Part shown: piece by piece, positions 47,240-58,200 of the stretch
Numbering within the stretch: position 1 is the first letter of the stretch
How the letters are laid out: every line of letters begins with the position of its first letter
NCBI GenBank assembly: GCA_037349315.1
Contig: JBAIAC010000026.1
Span: 4,030,001 to 4,094,000 of the forward strand
Source: Chelydra serpentina
Taxonomy: Eukaryota; Chordata; Testudines; Chelydridae
Length of the DNA stretch: 64,000 bases
Direction of reading: 5' to 3'
Notes under the pieces: generated by a model
What the model was told of the DNA's origin: nothing
The model's database searches: none
Seen by the model: only the letters and a program-made list of their open reading frames with translations
Position numbers and translations under genes: made by a program

Positions 47240-49465
47240 GCTGGCTGCTAGGCTGGACGCCCGCCAGCTGCAGGGTGGGGGTAGGTGCCAGGCTGGACAC
47301 CCATTGGCTTCAGGGGAGGGAGAAGGCGCCAGGCCAGACGCCCAGTGGCCAGCAGAGGGGAAAGGTGCCAGGCTGAACACCCGCTGACTAGTAGGGGGGA
47401 AAGGTGCCAGGCCGGACACCCGCTGGCTAGTAGGGGGGAAAGGTGCCAGGCCGGACACCCGCTGGCTAGTAGGGGGGAAAGGTACCAGGCTGGACACCCG
47501 TTGGCTGGCAGGGGGGAAAGGTACCAGGCTGGACACCCGCTGGCTGGCAGGGGGAAAGGTGCCAGGCTGGACACCCGCTGGCTGGCAGGGGGGAAAGGTG
47601 CCAGGCCGGACACCCACTGGCTGGCAGGGGGAAAGGTGCCAGGCCGGACACCCACTGGCTGTAGGGGGGAAAGGTGCCAGGCCGGACACCCGCTGGCTGG
47701 CAGGGGGAAAGGTGCCAGGCCGGACACCCACTGGCTGTAGGGGGGAAAGGTGCCAGGCCGGACACCCGCTGGCTGGTAGGGGGGAAGTTGTTAGGCCGGA
47801 CACCCGCTGGCTGGTAGGGGGGAAGTTGTTAGGCCGGACACCCGCTGGCTGGCAGGGGGAAAGGTGCCAGGCTGAACACCCGCTGGCTAGTAGGGGGGAA
47901 AGGTGCCAGGCCGGACACCCGCTGGCTAGTAGGGGGGAAAGGTACCAGGCTGGACACCCGCTGGCTGGCAGGGGGGAAAGGTGCCAGGCTGGACACCCGC
48001 TGGCTAGTAGGGGGGAAAGGTTCCAGGCCGGACACCCGCTGGCTGGCAGGGGGGAAAGGTGCCAGGCTGGACACCCGCTGGCTGGCAGGGGGGAAAGGTG
48101 CCAGGCTGGACACCCGCTGGCTAGTAGGGGGGAAAGGTTCCAGGCCGGACACCCGCTGGCTAGTAGGGGGGAAAGGTGCTAGGCCGGACACCCGCTGGCT
48201 GGCAGGGGGAAAGGTGCCAGGCCGGACACCCACTGGCTGTAGGGGGGAAAGGTGCCAGACTGGACACCCGCTGGCTGGTAGGGGGGAAGTCGTTAGGCCG
48301 GACACCCGCTGGCTGGCAGGGGGAAAGGTGCCAGGCCGGACACCCACTGGCTAGTAGGGGGGAAAGGTGCCAGGCCGGACACCCGTTGGCTGGTAGGGGG
48401 GAAGTTGTTAGGCCGGACACCCGCTGGCTGGTAGGGGGAAGTCGTTAGGCCGGACACCCGCCGGCTGGCAGGGGGGAAAGGTGCCAGACTGGACACCCAC
48501 CAGCTGGCAGGGGGGAAAGATGCCAGGCTGGACACCCGCCGGCTGGCAGGAGGGAAAGGTGCCAGGCCGGACACCCGCTGGCTGGCAGGGGGAAAGGTGC
48601 CAGGCCGGACACCCACTGGCTGTAGGGGGGAAAGGTGCCAGGCCGGACACCCGCTGGCTGGTAGGGGGAAGTCGTTAGGCCGGACACCCGCTGGCTGGCA
48701 GGGGGAAAGGTGCCAGGCCGGACACCCACTGGCTGTAGGGGGGAAAGGTGCCAGGCCGGACACCCACTGGCTAGTAGGGGGGAAAGGTGCCAGGCCAGAC
48801 ACCCGTTGGCTGGTAGGGGGGAAGTTGTTAGGCCGGACACCCGCTGGCTGGTAGGGGGAAGTCGTTAGGCCGGACACCCGCTGGCTGGCAGGGGGAAAGG
48901 TGCCAGGCTGGACACCCGCTGGCTGGTAGGGGGAAGTCGTTAGGCCGGACACCCACTGGCTGGCAGGGGGAAAGGTGCCAGGCCGGACACCTGCTGGCTA
49001 GCAGGGGGAAAGGTGCCAGGCCAGACACCCGTTGGCTGGCAGGGGGGAAAGGTGCCAGGCTGGACATCCGCTGTCTGGTAGGGGGGAAGTCGTTAGGCCG
49101 GACACCCGCCGGCTGGCAGGGGGGAAAGGTGCCAGACTGGACACCCACCAGCTGGCAGGGGGGAAAGATGCCAGGCTGGACACCCGCCGGCTGGCAGGAG
49201 GGAAAGGTGCCAGGCTGGACACCCGCCGGCTGGCAGGAGGGAAAGGTGCCAGACTGGACACCCACCAGGTGGCAGGGGGGAAAGGTGCCAGGCCGGCCAC
49301 CTGCCGGCTGGCAGGAGGGAAAAGTGCCAGACTGGACACCCGCCGGCTGGCAGGAGGGAAAGGTGCCAGACTAGACACCCGCTGGCTGGCAGGGGGGAAA
49401 GGTGCCAGGCTGGATACCCACTGGCTGGCAGGAGGGAAGTTGTTAGGCCGGACAGCCACTGGCTG
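47240..49465. repeat. 2.2-kb array of about 39-bp units
   Basis: Roughly 55-60 copies of a 37-39 bp unit with 'ggtgccaggccggacacccg' and 'ctggctggcagggggga'. Variants carry 'aagttgttaggccgg' instead of 'aaaggtgccaggccgg', or 'tagtag' instead of 'tggcag', and groups of variants recur as higher-order blocks (compare 48430-48660 with 49096-49220). The common 39-bp unit is 13 codons, so long frames with 13-residue periodicity appear on both strands (about 80-240 residues) without being genes. Confidence 0.97.
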
Positions 49466-49469
49466 CCTG

Positions 49470-51410
49470 GGGGGACGTCCATGTTGTCAAGTTCCATGAG
49501 ACTGTGAGACCTGCAGGCTTGAACTCAGTGGGGACCATGTTGAGGATGAGGTGGGATATGTACCAATCCTGGGAAATGCTCCGAGCGAGCACGAGGGCAA
49601 GAGGGGGACATGTAACACTGATGCAGGGAAAGGGGGAGGGAACCAATTGTTCGCAGTGGAGTGGCAGGGGGGAATGGCTCCCAGGAGCTCACCGGGACGC
49701 TCTGGAAGCTGGGTGAGGGGTTAGCTACGCTCTGCTAAGCAGGTGTGCTTATTAATTTATGGTTTGCCTGGGGCCCAGGTCTGCTACTGTAACCCCTGCT
49801 TACTCGGTGTGGCGCTCTGTCCCCCTCCAGTGGTGGCTAGGCCAGCTAGCGATTGAGGAGCCTGCTACAGCCTTGGCAGCTCATGCATTTAGCTCCAGAG
49901 GTCCCAGGTTTGATCCCATGTGGGTCGGGGTTACACTACCCAGCCCAGTGCCAAAGACACCTCTCAATCCATGCATAGAGCAGCCCTGTGCTCGCTGTCT
50001 GAACAGGGCCTTGTTTGGATTAAGGAAGCCCTGACACTAGAGAACACCGACACATTTCCATGGGCGAGCGCAGTGTGGGCATCCCCTGGATTAGGCTGCA
50101 GCAGCAGCGGGAGACAAACAGCCGCAGGATCCTGCCAACACCTGCACGTGTGCTTACCTGGACTGCTGTGGGTGGTCCCACTGCAGGCTGCAAGCGTTTG
50201 CAGACTTGCGGCGTAAAAGCTGCAGGGCACAGAAACCAATGGCGGCACGGATTCCTAGCACCAGAGCAGAGTGCGGTGCCCTCCTCCCCAGGGCTAGGAA
50301 ATGAGGAGCTCATGGTCGGGGTTATTTGATGTGACTGAATGTAAAGCTCACAGCATGGGGGACACCCAACGGGATAAAGAGCGCTGGTAAAGCTGAGTTG
50401 ACCTGTGTGGAAAGCATTTGAGGTTCAAAGAGTTGAAAGTCAAAACTTTGAACCCTGCTAGTCTCCCCTGGTTTGGGCCCTCCTGGTCAGGTACTTGGTC
50501 ACTAGAAGATGGGAAGGGCTTTCAGCATTCCCAGCATCACCAAGCCCTCATGTTCAGAAAGCATGAATCAGGCCTCCAGACCCATGAGATCCAACCTTTT
50601 AAGTCAGCGATTTGAATAAGAGCGTGGCTTGGAGTGCCAGACTTTCTGTTTGCCAGCGGAACCTGTCTTGTTCCCATTTCCAGGGTTTTCTCTGCAACCA
50701 CGAAGGCTAGAACCATTCTTCAGAAAACAAAAGCTGAGGCTCTAGTGTATTCTCAGGACTGCAGACCCAGGCGGTTAAGAAAAACTCTCAATCATCAGGC
50801 AGCTCTGGTTAAAGCCGCGAGAGTGGGAACGCTGCATTCATATGGTGGAACGATCGTTCGAGTGGATTCATTCACTCCGGAACCTGGGTGGGGATACTTG
50901 CCAAGTGGGTTTTTATAGCATTAAAATCTCTGTCTGCTCTGGTCAGATGAACCATGCTCAGACCCTAGGAGCAACCATTGTATGTGACCTGATCTTTCTA
51001 TCACATCTCCCGCCAGAGCTGGTGGGATTATTCATTGCAAATAAATAATGGGCCTGATTCTCATTGATACCAGGTCACTTTTAGCCCCATGACAGCATGA
51101 GGGGTGATTAACGTGCATTCAGACGTAACTGACACCCACCGTATGGCCCCTTGACACTGCTCACAAGGTGTAAAGGGGTCTTGGTGGAACTGAGAATCCA
51201 AGACCTTGGCCCCATTGCCAGTTGTTATCCATGGCAGGAGACCAGGCACCTGTCCATGGGCAGCTCTTAGCTGAGTTTGGAAGTGGTCTAGGGCCTGCTC
51301 AGCTCCGAACATGGCTTGTGTCTGGCATAGCCTGGGACACCCTCGGTGACCGCAGCAGTTATGCCCCTGGCAGCAGCCTGGGCTGGCACAGGCTTGGCTC
51401 CCTGGTGATC
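49470..51410. other. Intergenic upstream of C16orf86, nothing recognised
   Basis: No coding exon, transposon terminus or CpG island was recognised. A tRNA B-box-like word at 49896 has no matching A box or cloverleaf. Confidence 0.4.
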
Positions 51411-51421
51411 TTTGCCATGAG

Positions 51422-51674
51422 CAGGGCCAGCGCTAGCATTAGGCGACCCTAGGCGGTCGCCATGGGCGCCAGGATTTGGGGGGTGGCAGCCACGGCGAGC
51501 TGCCCCCCTGCCTCCCGGTTCCATACTCAGCTCCGGCGGCCCACAGGCAGAGGGGCTGAGCTCCCGCGGTCCACGGGGGAGCTGGCTGGGGGGGACGGCA
51601 TTAGCTGGGGGGGAGCGCAGGGCTGGTGCAAGGAAGTTTCGCCTAGGGTGCGAAACTTCCTTGCACTGGCCCTG
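51422..51674. mobile_element. hAT MITE of the CAGGGCCGG family with perfect target duplication
   Basis: The ends cagggccagcgc and gcactggccctg are inverted. The 8-bp duplication gccatgag is perfect (51414-51421 and 51675-51682). The family signatures are 'aggcgaccctaggcggtcgc' near the left and 'aaggaagtttcgcctaggg' near the right end, where the last 70 bp also form a local inverted repeat. Confidence 0.93.
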
Positions 51675-52125
51675 GCCATGAGGAATGGCCACCCTCACTG
51701 CATCTGTGCAACTGGGATGTCAGCCATTCCTCCCAGTACTGTGACATCCCATAGTGCACTGCTCTGGGCGCATGTTTTCTGGGCGCCCTCTCCCCTGCTG
51801 AAGCATTATGGGATAGTCGCCCAGCTTTTCCCATAGTTCACTGCAACACAGCTGGCTGGCGTGGCCGCTGTGGATGCCCAAACACAGCCTGCACTCAGTT
51901 GTGCTGTGAAAGATGCTGCCGGGTGGCCATGACTCATCTGGGCTAGCTGTAACGGGGTCTTGTGAGAGGGGCACAGGGTGGCAACATCCATAAAGCTTGA
52001 CCCCCCTGCCCCCAGGCTGCCTGGAGTGCTCAGTGATCTAGGGCTAAGCATCATTACCAGACAGCAGATCAAATCATGCTGGACACAGCGTGCCCGCATG
52101 TCACTGATTGCCCTGTTTTCAGGCA

Positions 52126-52242
52126 ATGGCCACTGCAGCAAGGAGTCCAAGCGAGAAGAGGCCCGGGGGGAAGGCTGTGCCCGGACGCTTCCTCTCCCAG
52201 TTGGCAGCGGCACTGGACAATCCGACCATCAAGGCGCTGGAG
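52126..52242 (+). CDS. C16orf86: C16orf86 exon 1: start and HSF-like helix 1
   Basis: Residues 1-39: a basic leader (MATAARSPSEKRPGGKA), then VPGRFLSQLAAALDNPTIKA. The latter follows the HSF pattern of Phe-Leu-x-x-Leu, then hydrophobic positions and Asn/Asp-Pro before the first strand. The donor GAG|GTAAAG is good. Confidence 0.85.
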
Positions 52243-55200
52243 GTAAAGAACGATCGCGCGTTTAGAATGGGACAGGCGTGTTCGCAGAGCTGCGGCTCCC
52301 CGAAGCAGGCGTGGTCACAGGGGGATCTGGCCAGGCGCATGGGGAGCGGGGAATGCGTCTCCTCCAGCTGCGACGTGGGGCTGAGACGTGGCCAGGCCCC
52401 ATGGGAGCTGCTCGTCTCCCCTGGGGAAGGGGCTGTGTCCCAGAAAGTTCCGTAACACGTCCACGTCATCCTCGCAAGAGATTTAACAAGAAGTGGCCCC
52501 CAAAAGGATGATTTTCAAAGTTTCTAGTTCATTCGTGTGAAAACCCAGCTGGGTAATCTGGGGCTCACATTTCTCCTGGCTGCTTTGACACCTTCCTGCC
52601 CCAGAGGCCCTGGCCAGGGTTGCCATTACAGGGGGGCTTTGAGAGTTACAGCTGACCTGCCTCCCTCGCACTGTCCTGCCTCGCTAGCTGGCCGCGCAGC
52701 ATCACTGTTCAGCAGCAGTGTCACTCCCGTGCTCTTCGTCTCAGAGCACCACAGAACCCAGCGCATGCTCCGAGCCGCAGCACACAGGCCTCAGGCTGCC
52801 ATCCAGGTCCTGTTGTTAGCCAGTCCCATGGCCTGGTGGGGGCAGGCTCTGTACCGCAGCACAGGTCCAAGGACGCCTGATCTCTTATGCAGATGGGTTT
52901 TAAACGTAGCTTAAGCAATTCACAGTCCAGAAATCCTCCGGCCACTTGTTCAATGCGAAGCTCAGCTTCCCCTCCAGGACCAGAGAGGCGCAGCACAGAA
53001 TGGGCTGTCACGGGGCAGGTCTGAGAGCTGGCATCTGTGCCAGGCAGTGCAGCCAGTAAGCATTGCTTTCTTAAGGAGTAACTTTTCGTCTCCCTCCCCA
53101 GTGGGACGAGGACGGGCAAGGAGTGGTCGTGAACACCAAGCTGTACGACGAAGAGGGTCAGAAGCACAAAGAGCTCTTTCCGGAGCTGAAAACCCTGCGA
53201 TCTGTCTCCGTGCTCCAGGCGTGGCTGCTGACCTCCGGCTTTAAAGCAAAGGCAGTGAAGTGGGTTGGAGGGTCCCCTGGGGGCTGTATTACTAGCGTCA
53301 AACTGCAGTGGGGTTTGTGTCGGGGGTTCCAACCAAACGGCCAGGCCTAGCCCCTGGCTCCCAGGAGCTCACTGCCTGCAAAGAGCAGAGACAGAGGCTG
53401 GGACCAGGGCCCTAACTCATGCACAAAGGGCTTGGGGCAGCGGCCAGCACACGGCGTCCCGTGCCAGGCCTGGTTCCACACTGGCTCAGACCTGTGTTCT
53501 GTTGAGGGTTAAGTAGCTTGGCACTGGGGGTTGAAGCTGGGCTGGGCAGGGAGTGGGCACAGGGGGAGGGAGGAGGTGAGAATTGCAGAGGCCAGAATGG
53601 GAGGGGAGGGGACGGAGCAGGGGGGACCAGCACCCCAGGGTAATGCAGCAACGGGGCGTTGGAGCTGAGTGAATGATGATGTCAGGTTGTGAAGGCTTTT
53701 CCCAGCTGCTGCTGCTCCTCTTGTGGGGGGAAGGGAGGCTGTTGGGCATGGCGCCCCAAACGGGCCCTTCTGGGGATCCTGCAGGGGCTGGAAGGCTCTG
53801 ACTTGCCCTGCTCTGGGGCTGTCGTTCTGCGCCAGCCCTTTGCGCTGGGCTCTGGCTCAGAGAGGGTGCTGGACCAGTGGATGGGCTTTGCACGTGTATG
53901 TCCCCTATGGGGTTCGCCACCTCTCTATGCTGGGACTGGAAGGATGGGATGGTCATGGGGCAGCCTGGCCTTTCCCGTGACAGCACCATTCACTCAGCCC
54001 CCAGGCCTGGTGGCACGAGGGGTGGAGGAACAGCTGGGGAGTGTTTGTTTTCTTTAGCGCAATGGCACATGGACACTGGGTCACTCGGGGGGGGGGGGGG
54101 GGGCGCTGAACCCTTTTGTCTCAGAGACAGAGGCCAACCCAGTCCAGGTCAGCATTGACCCAAAGCCAGGAACCACTGATGGCTGCTGAGTGACCTTTCT
54201 GACGTGAGCCAGCAAGGCTGGTGGCCAGGGCTCAGACCCACCACAGCTGGCACCCAGCAGAGGGGTGTAACGATGCTGGTTCTGGCGAGACCCAACTGAG
54301 GTGCCAGTTCAGGACAAATCGCTTCAAGCAGGGCAGCTACAGCCCAAGGCTGGGGGTTTTTCCACCTCTAAGGCACCAAACCAGCCAGACAGAGGAGACT
54401 TGGGTTTTACCCCACTGGCTAACCACAAGTCATCCCAAGCAATCCCCTTAGACACTCCAGTTTCCCAGTCTCACCACCAGAGCCACTCGTTATGGGGACA
54501 AATGGTCATGAAAACCAATGCCCCAGTAAAAGAAAAAGGTCCTCCCGATCCCAATGGACCAAGCCCCCAGACCCAGGTCAATATACAAATCAGATCTTAC
54601 CCACAAATCACGCTGTTGCCAATCCTTTAGGATCTAAAATCTAAAGGTTTATTCATAAAAGGAAAAAGGTCTAGGTGAGAGCTAGAATTGGTTAAAAGGA
54701 ATCAATTACATACAGTAATGGCAAAGTTCTCGGTTCAGGCTTGCAGTAGAGATGAAATATACTGCAGGTTCAGATCAAGTCTCTGGAATACATCCACAGC
54801 TCAGCTAGAATGGGTCCTTCAGTCCTTTGTTCAAAGCTTCCATGTGTAGCAACGTCCCTCCAGAGGTAAGAAGCAGGAATGAAGACAAAATGGAGATAAG
54901 GCAGCTGCCTTTTATACTGACTGACTTTTCCACTGCTTGCATCCGATGAAGTGGGTATTCACCCATGAAAGCTTATGCTTCAATACTTCTGCTAGTCTAT
55001 AAGGTGCCACAGGACCCTTTGTCGCTTCTGCCTTTTATAGTTTCTTCCAGGTGTAAAGACACCTCTTTGTCCTTACTGTGGAAAATCACAGCAAAATGGA
55101 GTCTGGAGTCACATGGGCAAAGTCCCTGCATATCTTGTTAAGTCACAGGCGTGTCTGCCTTCTCTCAATGGGTCCATTGTATCGCTAATGGCCCTTAATG

Positions 55201-58200
55201 GGCCATCCAACAGGCCTGGCAGAGCTGATAGCTTGTCCTGGGTCCCACAAGCCCAGGGGACAGACAGTATAAAGCCAATATTCATAACTTCAACTACAAC
55301 ACTGATACATGCATATAAACGGCATAATCATAACCAGCCAAGCATAACCTGGACTTAGACACCTCATTTGACCCCCTTTAGATAAGATTTGGTGCCACTG
55401 CAGGACCTTGGTTGTAACAATGATCGATACGGTCCCAGTTATTGTCAATAACGTCACACGGGGCCAGGAGCTGAATGGAGCAGAGACTGAGCTGCCGTAG
55501 AGGGGCTCCCCTCCGAGCGGGCCTGGCTGGGGAAGCTGGCTCAGCGGCTGTGGCTGTTCTGTGAACCCAGGGCTCAGAACACGGCCGTATTAAATAATAC
55601 CAGCTTCAGTCCCATTAATGACACGTCAGGAAATGGACCCAGAACAGGTTCTACACCAGGCCTGCACAACTCGTAAAGCGGCGAGGGCCATATTACTCCA
55701 AAGAAAACAGCTAAGGGCCGAAACTCCCTCTCCCTCCCCCCCAGCGCTGCCTGCTCCGCGGAAACAACCCCTCCTTCCCCAGCGCTGGGGTGCGGAAGCC
55801 TGTAGAGGGGGAAAGAAACAGCGCGCATAAGGTGACCAGATCACAGCAGTAAAATAGGACCTGCCCCCTCCCTGCTTGGCCCCACCATCACACCCCTCTT
55901 CACACCCCCCCCAGGGTCACTATATTACTGCACACAACAGCCAATCAATGCAGTTGTAGATAAATCTCTGCATTATGCATTTTTTAATACTTTTATATGA
56001 CTTTGTACTGAACCTTGGTAATATGTTATAGAGGGCCCCTAAGGTAGTATAATGAAGGTAAAAGAAAAATGTCTTTTTGCTAGAAGTAGAATAAGATCTT
56101 CCCCCACTTTGTATTCAGTTGCCCTGTTGAATGAAGGAGGTGTGAATGAGGAAGGCGTGGAAGGCAGCACCTCCAGACAGCTGCAACCCTTGGAGAGGGG
56201 ATGGGAACCAGACCAAGGACAATCAAACTTGTCAAGTGGGCTGACTAGAGAAGCGCAGACATACTGACGGCCTCGGGGGTTAGAAGCAAGCACCTTCCTT
56301 TGGGAACACCCTCTTTGCAGCATTGGGACAACCCCCAGCCCAGAGACAAGCAGCAAAAAGGACCAACGGACACAGTCCCAGATTTTGGGCCTCACAATGA
56401 GCCCACCTACTCACCCCCCTCCACCCGGCAGGCCGCACAGTGAGCCCATGCGGGCCTCACGTGGCCCCCGGGCTGCATGTTGTGCAGGCCTGTTCTACTA
56501 ACTAGTATCCCTTCTGGGACCATCTCCAGGTAACTCCAACGTCCAGAGTAGGATTCGGCAGCTAACCTTGACCAGCTTCTGCAATGCATCAGGCCTGCCT
56601 GGTGAAGCCTCTCCCCACCATTCCAGAGGAGAGGGCAGAGGAACATGCCAGCCCGCTGGAGAGGTGCACCAAGGCATTGGGAGGCGGTTGCTTAAAGCAG
56701 GCTGGCTAAAATGCAGACCCACCCTGACCCTCTTCTAAGATACAAAGCGAGCGCAAGGTTCAGCAAAGGTTGGGTTAATTTATAAACTGTTCTCTCTCAG
56801 TTAGGTCAGAGAGGACTGGGAATGGGACTCCTGGGTTCTCTGCCACTGACTTTGGGCACAACCTTGGACAAGTCACTGACCCGTTCTCTGCCTCAGTTTC
56901 CCCACCTGCACAAGGGGCGTGGTCCTACTGCTCTGGTTTCGTCAAGGATTAGGGGGTGAGAGGCACACCAGAGGGGCAGAGCATTTCAAGCTGGGATGCC
57001 TTGAGCTTCAAGCAGGAGCAGCATTGCCCAAGCCCCCTGGGAAATGCTCTCCCAGCCTAACGGCGGGCAGGAAGGAGTCAAAATAGCCCAAGGGTAAGCT
57101 TGTTCTCTGGAAGTTTCCTGGCACTGGTGCAGGTTGTGTGGGAGGCAGGGAACGCTTCTGCCCTGCCAGGGGCTGCTGTCCCTCTGCCCAGCAGCTCAAA
57201 CCCACCGTCCCCTTGTCTCTGGTTCTGCCCCACAGGGCCGATTCTGCAGTACACGTTTTCCAGCACGCCAACTTCAGGAAGCTGCCTCCCAAGGCGGGGG
57301 AGGTGGATTCTCCCCTCACCACCAGGCAGCACAAGAAAGCCAAGAAACGGAAAAGCTCGTCAGACCTCGCTGCTTCTGCAGCCAGCATGGCAGCGGCTCT
57401 GCCCCTGGACACGCTGCGCACGGACAGTAAGTGCACACGATGCACCACAACAGCCCGGCGCTGCTCAGAACTGCGCAGCCCCGTCCCGGCGCAGCGGGGG
57501 TGCCTGGCGGGAGGAAAGCGCTCGCTGTTCTCCTTGTACCTGTCGAAGGCAGCAGGCATCCTGCTTCTCAGTGCATGCCTGTGCGGCACTACCTATGGCA
57601 GTATGGTGGGCTGGCTTAGGGCACAGTAGGTTGGCCCCCAGAGAAGATAACGGCCCTGCTAGTGCTACCAGCTAAAGGGGATCGCCTGTAACTCAGACCT
57701 GTGGTTTGGGGACAGTCAGGCGAGGGCTCCAGGCTGGGCTTCCCGGCGGTGTGTGTGCTGTCGAATCCTGGTGACTTGTCCCCAGCAGTGGTTTCCTTAC
57801 AAGATCTGGGGCCCGGTCTGCTCCCCCCTCCCCACAGACCCCATTGTGCAGATTGGGCGAGTCCTGCCTCTCCCCAAATATATACAAGCAGGTGCTGAGA
57901 GCCGAGCCCCAGTGCCAGATTCCACTCCCCTCCTCCCTGGTGTCCTTCCATCACCACCAGCTGTGAGCTCCTCCAGCCCAGGGAGGACTTCCCTTCAGAG
58001 AGCTGGACCCCCAGGGCAATCACGCTCCAAGAGCCCCGCTGCCTTTTCCAGGGCTGGCCCCCAAAGAGGATTCAGCCAGGAGAGGCTCCCCCACTGCCAC
58101 ACCCCCCAGCTTCTCCTTATGGTGATAGCACCCCCAGGCTGTGCCGAGATTGGGGCTCCATTGCCCCAGGCTCTGCCCAGGCACACAGGGAGGCAGGCCC

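Noticed and set aside
46246..49465. Regular direct repeats resembling a CRISPR array
   Set aside because: Units are contiguous tandem repeats without unique spacers, in a vertebrate genome.
47087..49499. Long periodic frames on both strands (13-residue unit)
   Set aside because: By-product of the 39-bp array. Both strands and several frames are equally open, which argues against coding.
49850..49935. tRNA-like sequence with a B-box word (ggtttgatccc)
   Set aside because: No A box at the proper distance and no cloverleaf; at most an old tRNA-derived SINE.
57100..57675. Alternative frames over C16orf86 exon 3 of up to 193 residues on both strands
   Set aside because: Only the frame continuing VFQHANFRK to QHKKAKKRK fits the splice phases and family motifs.
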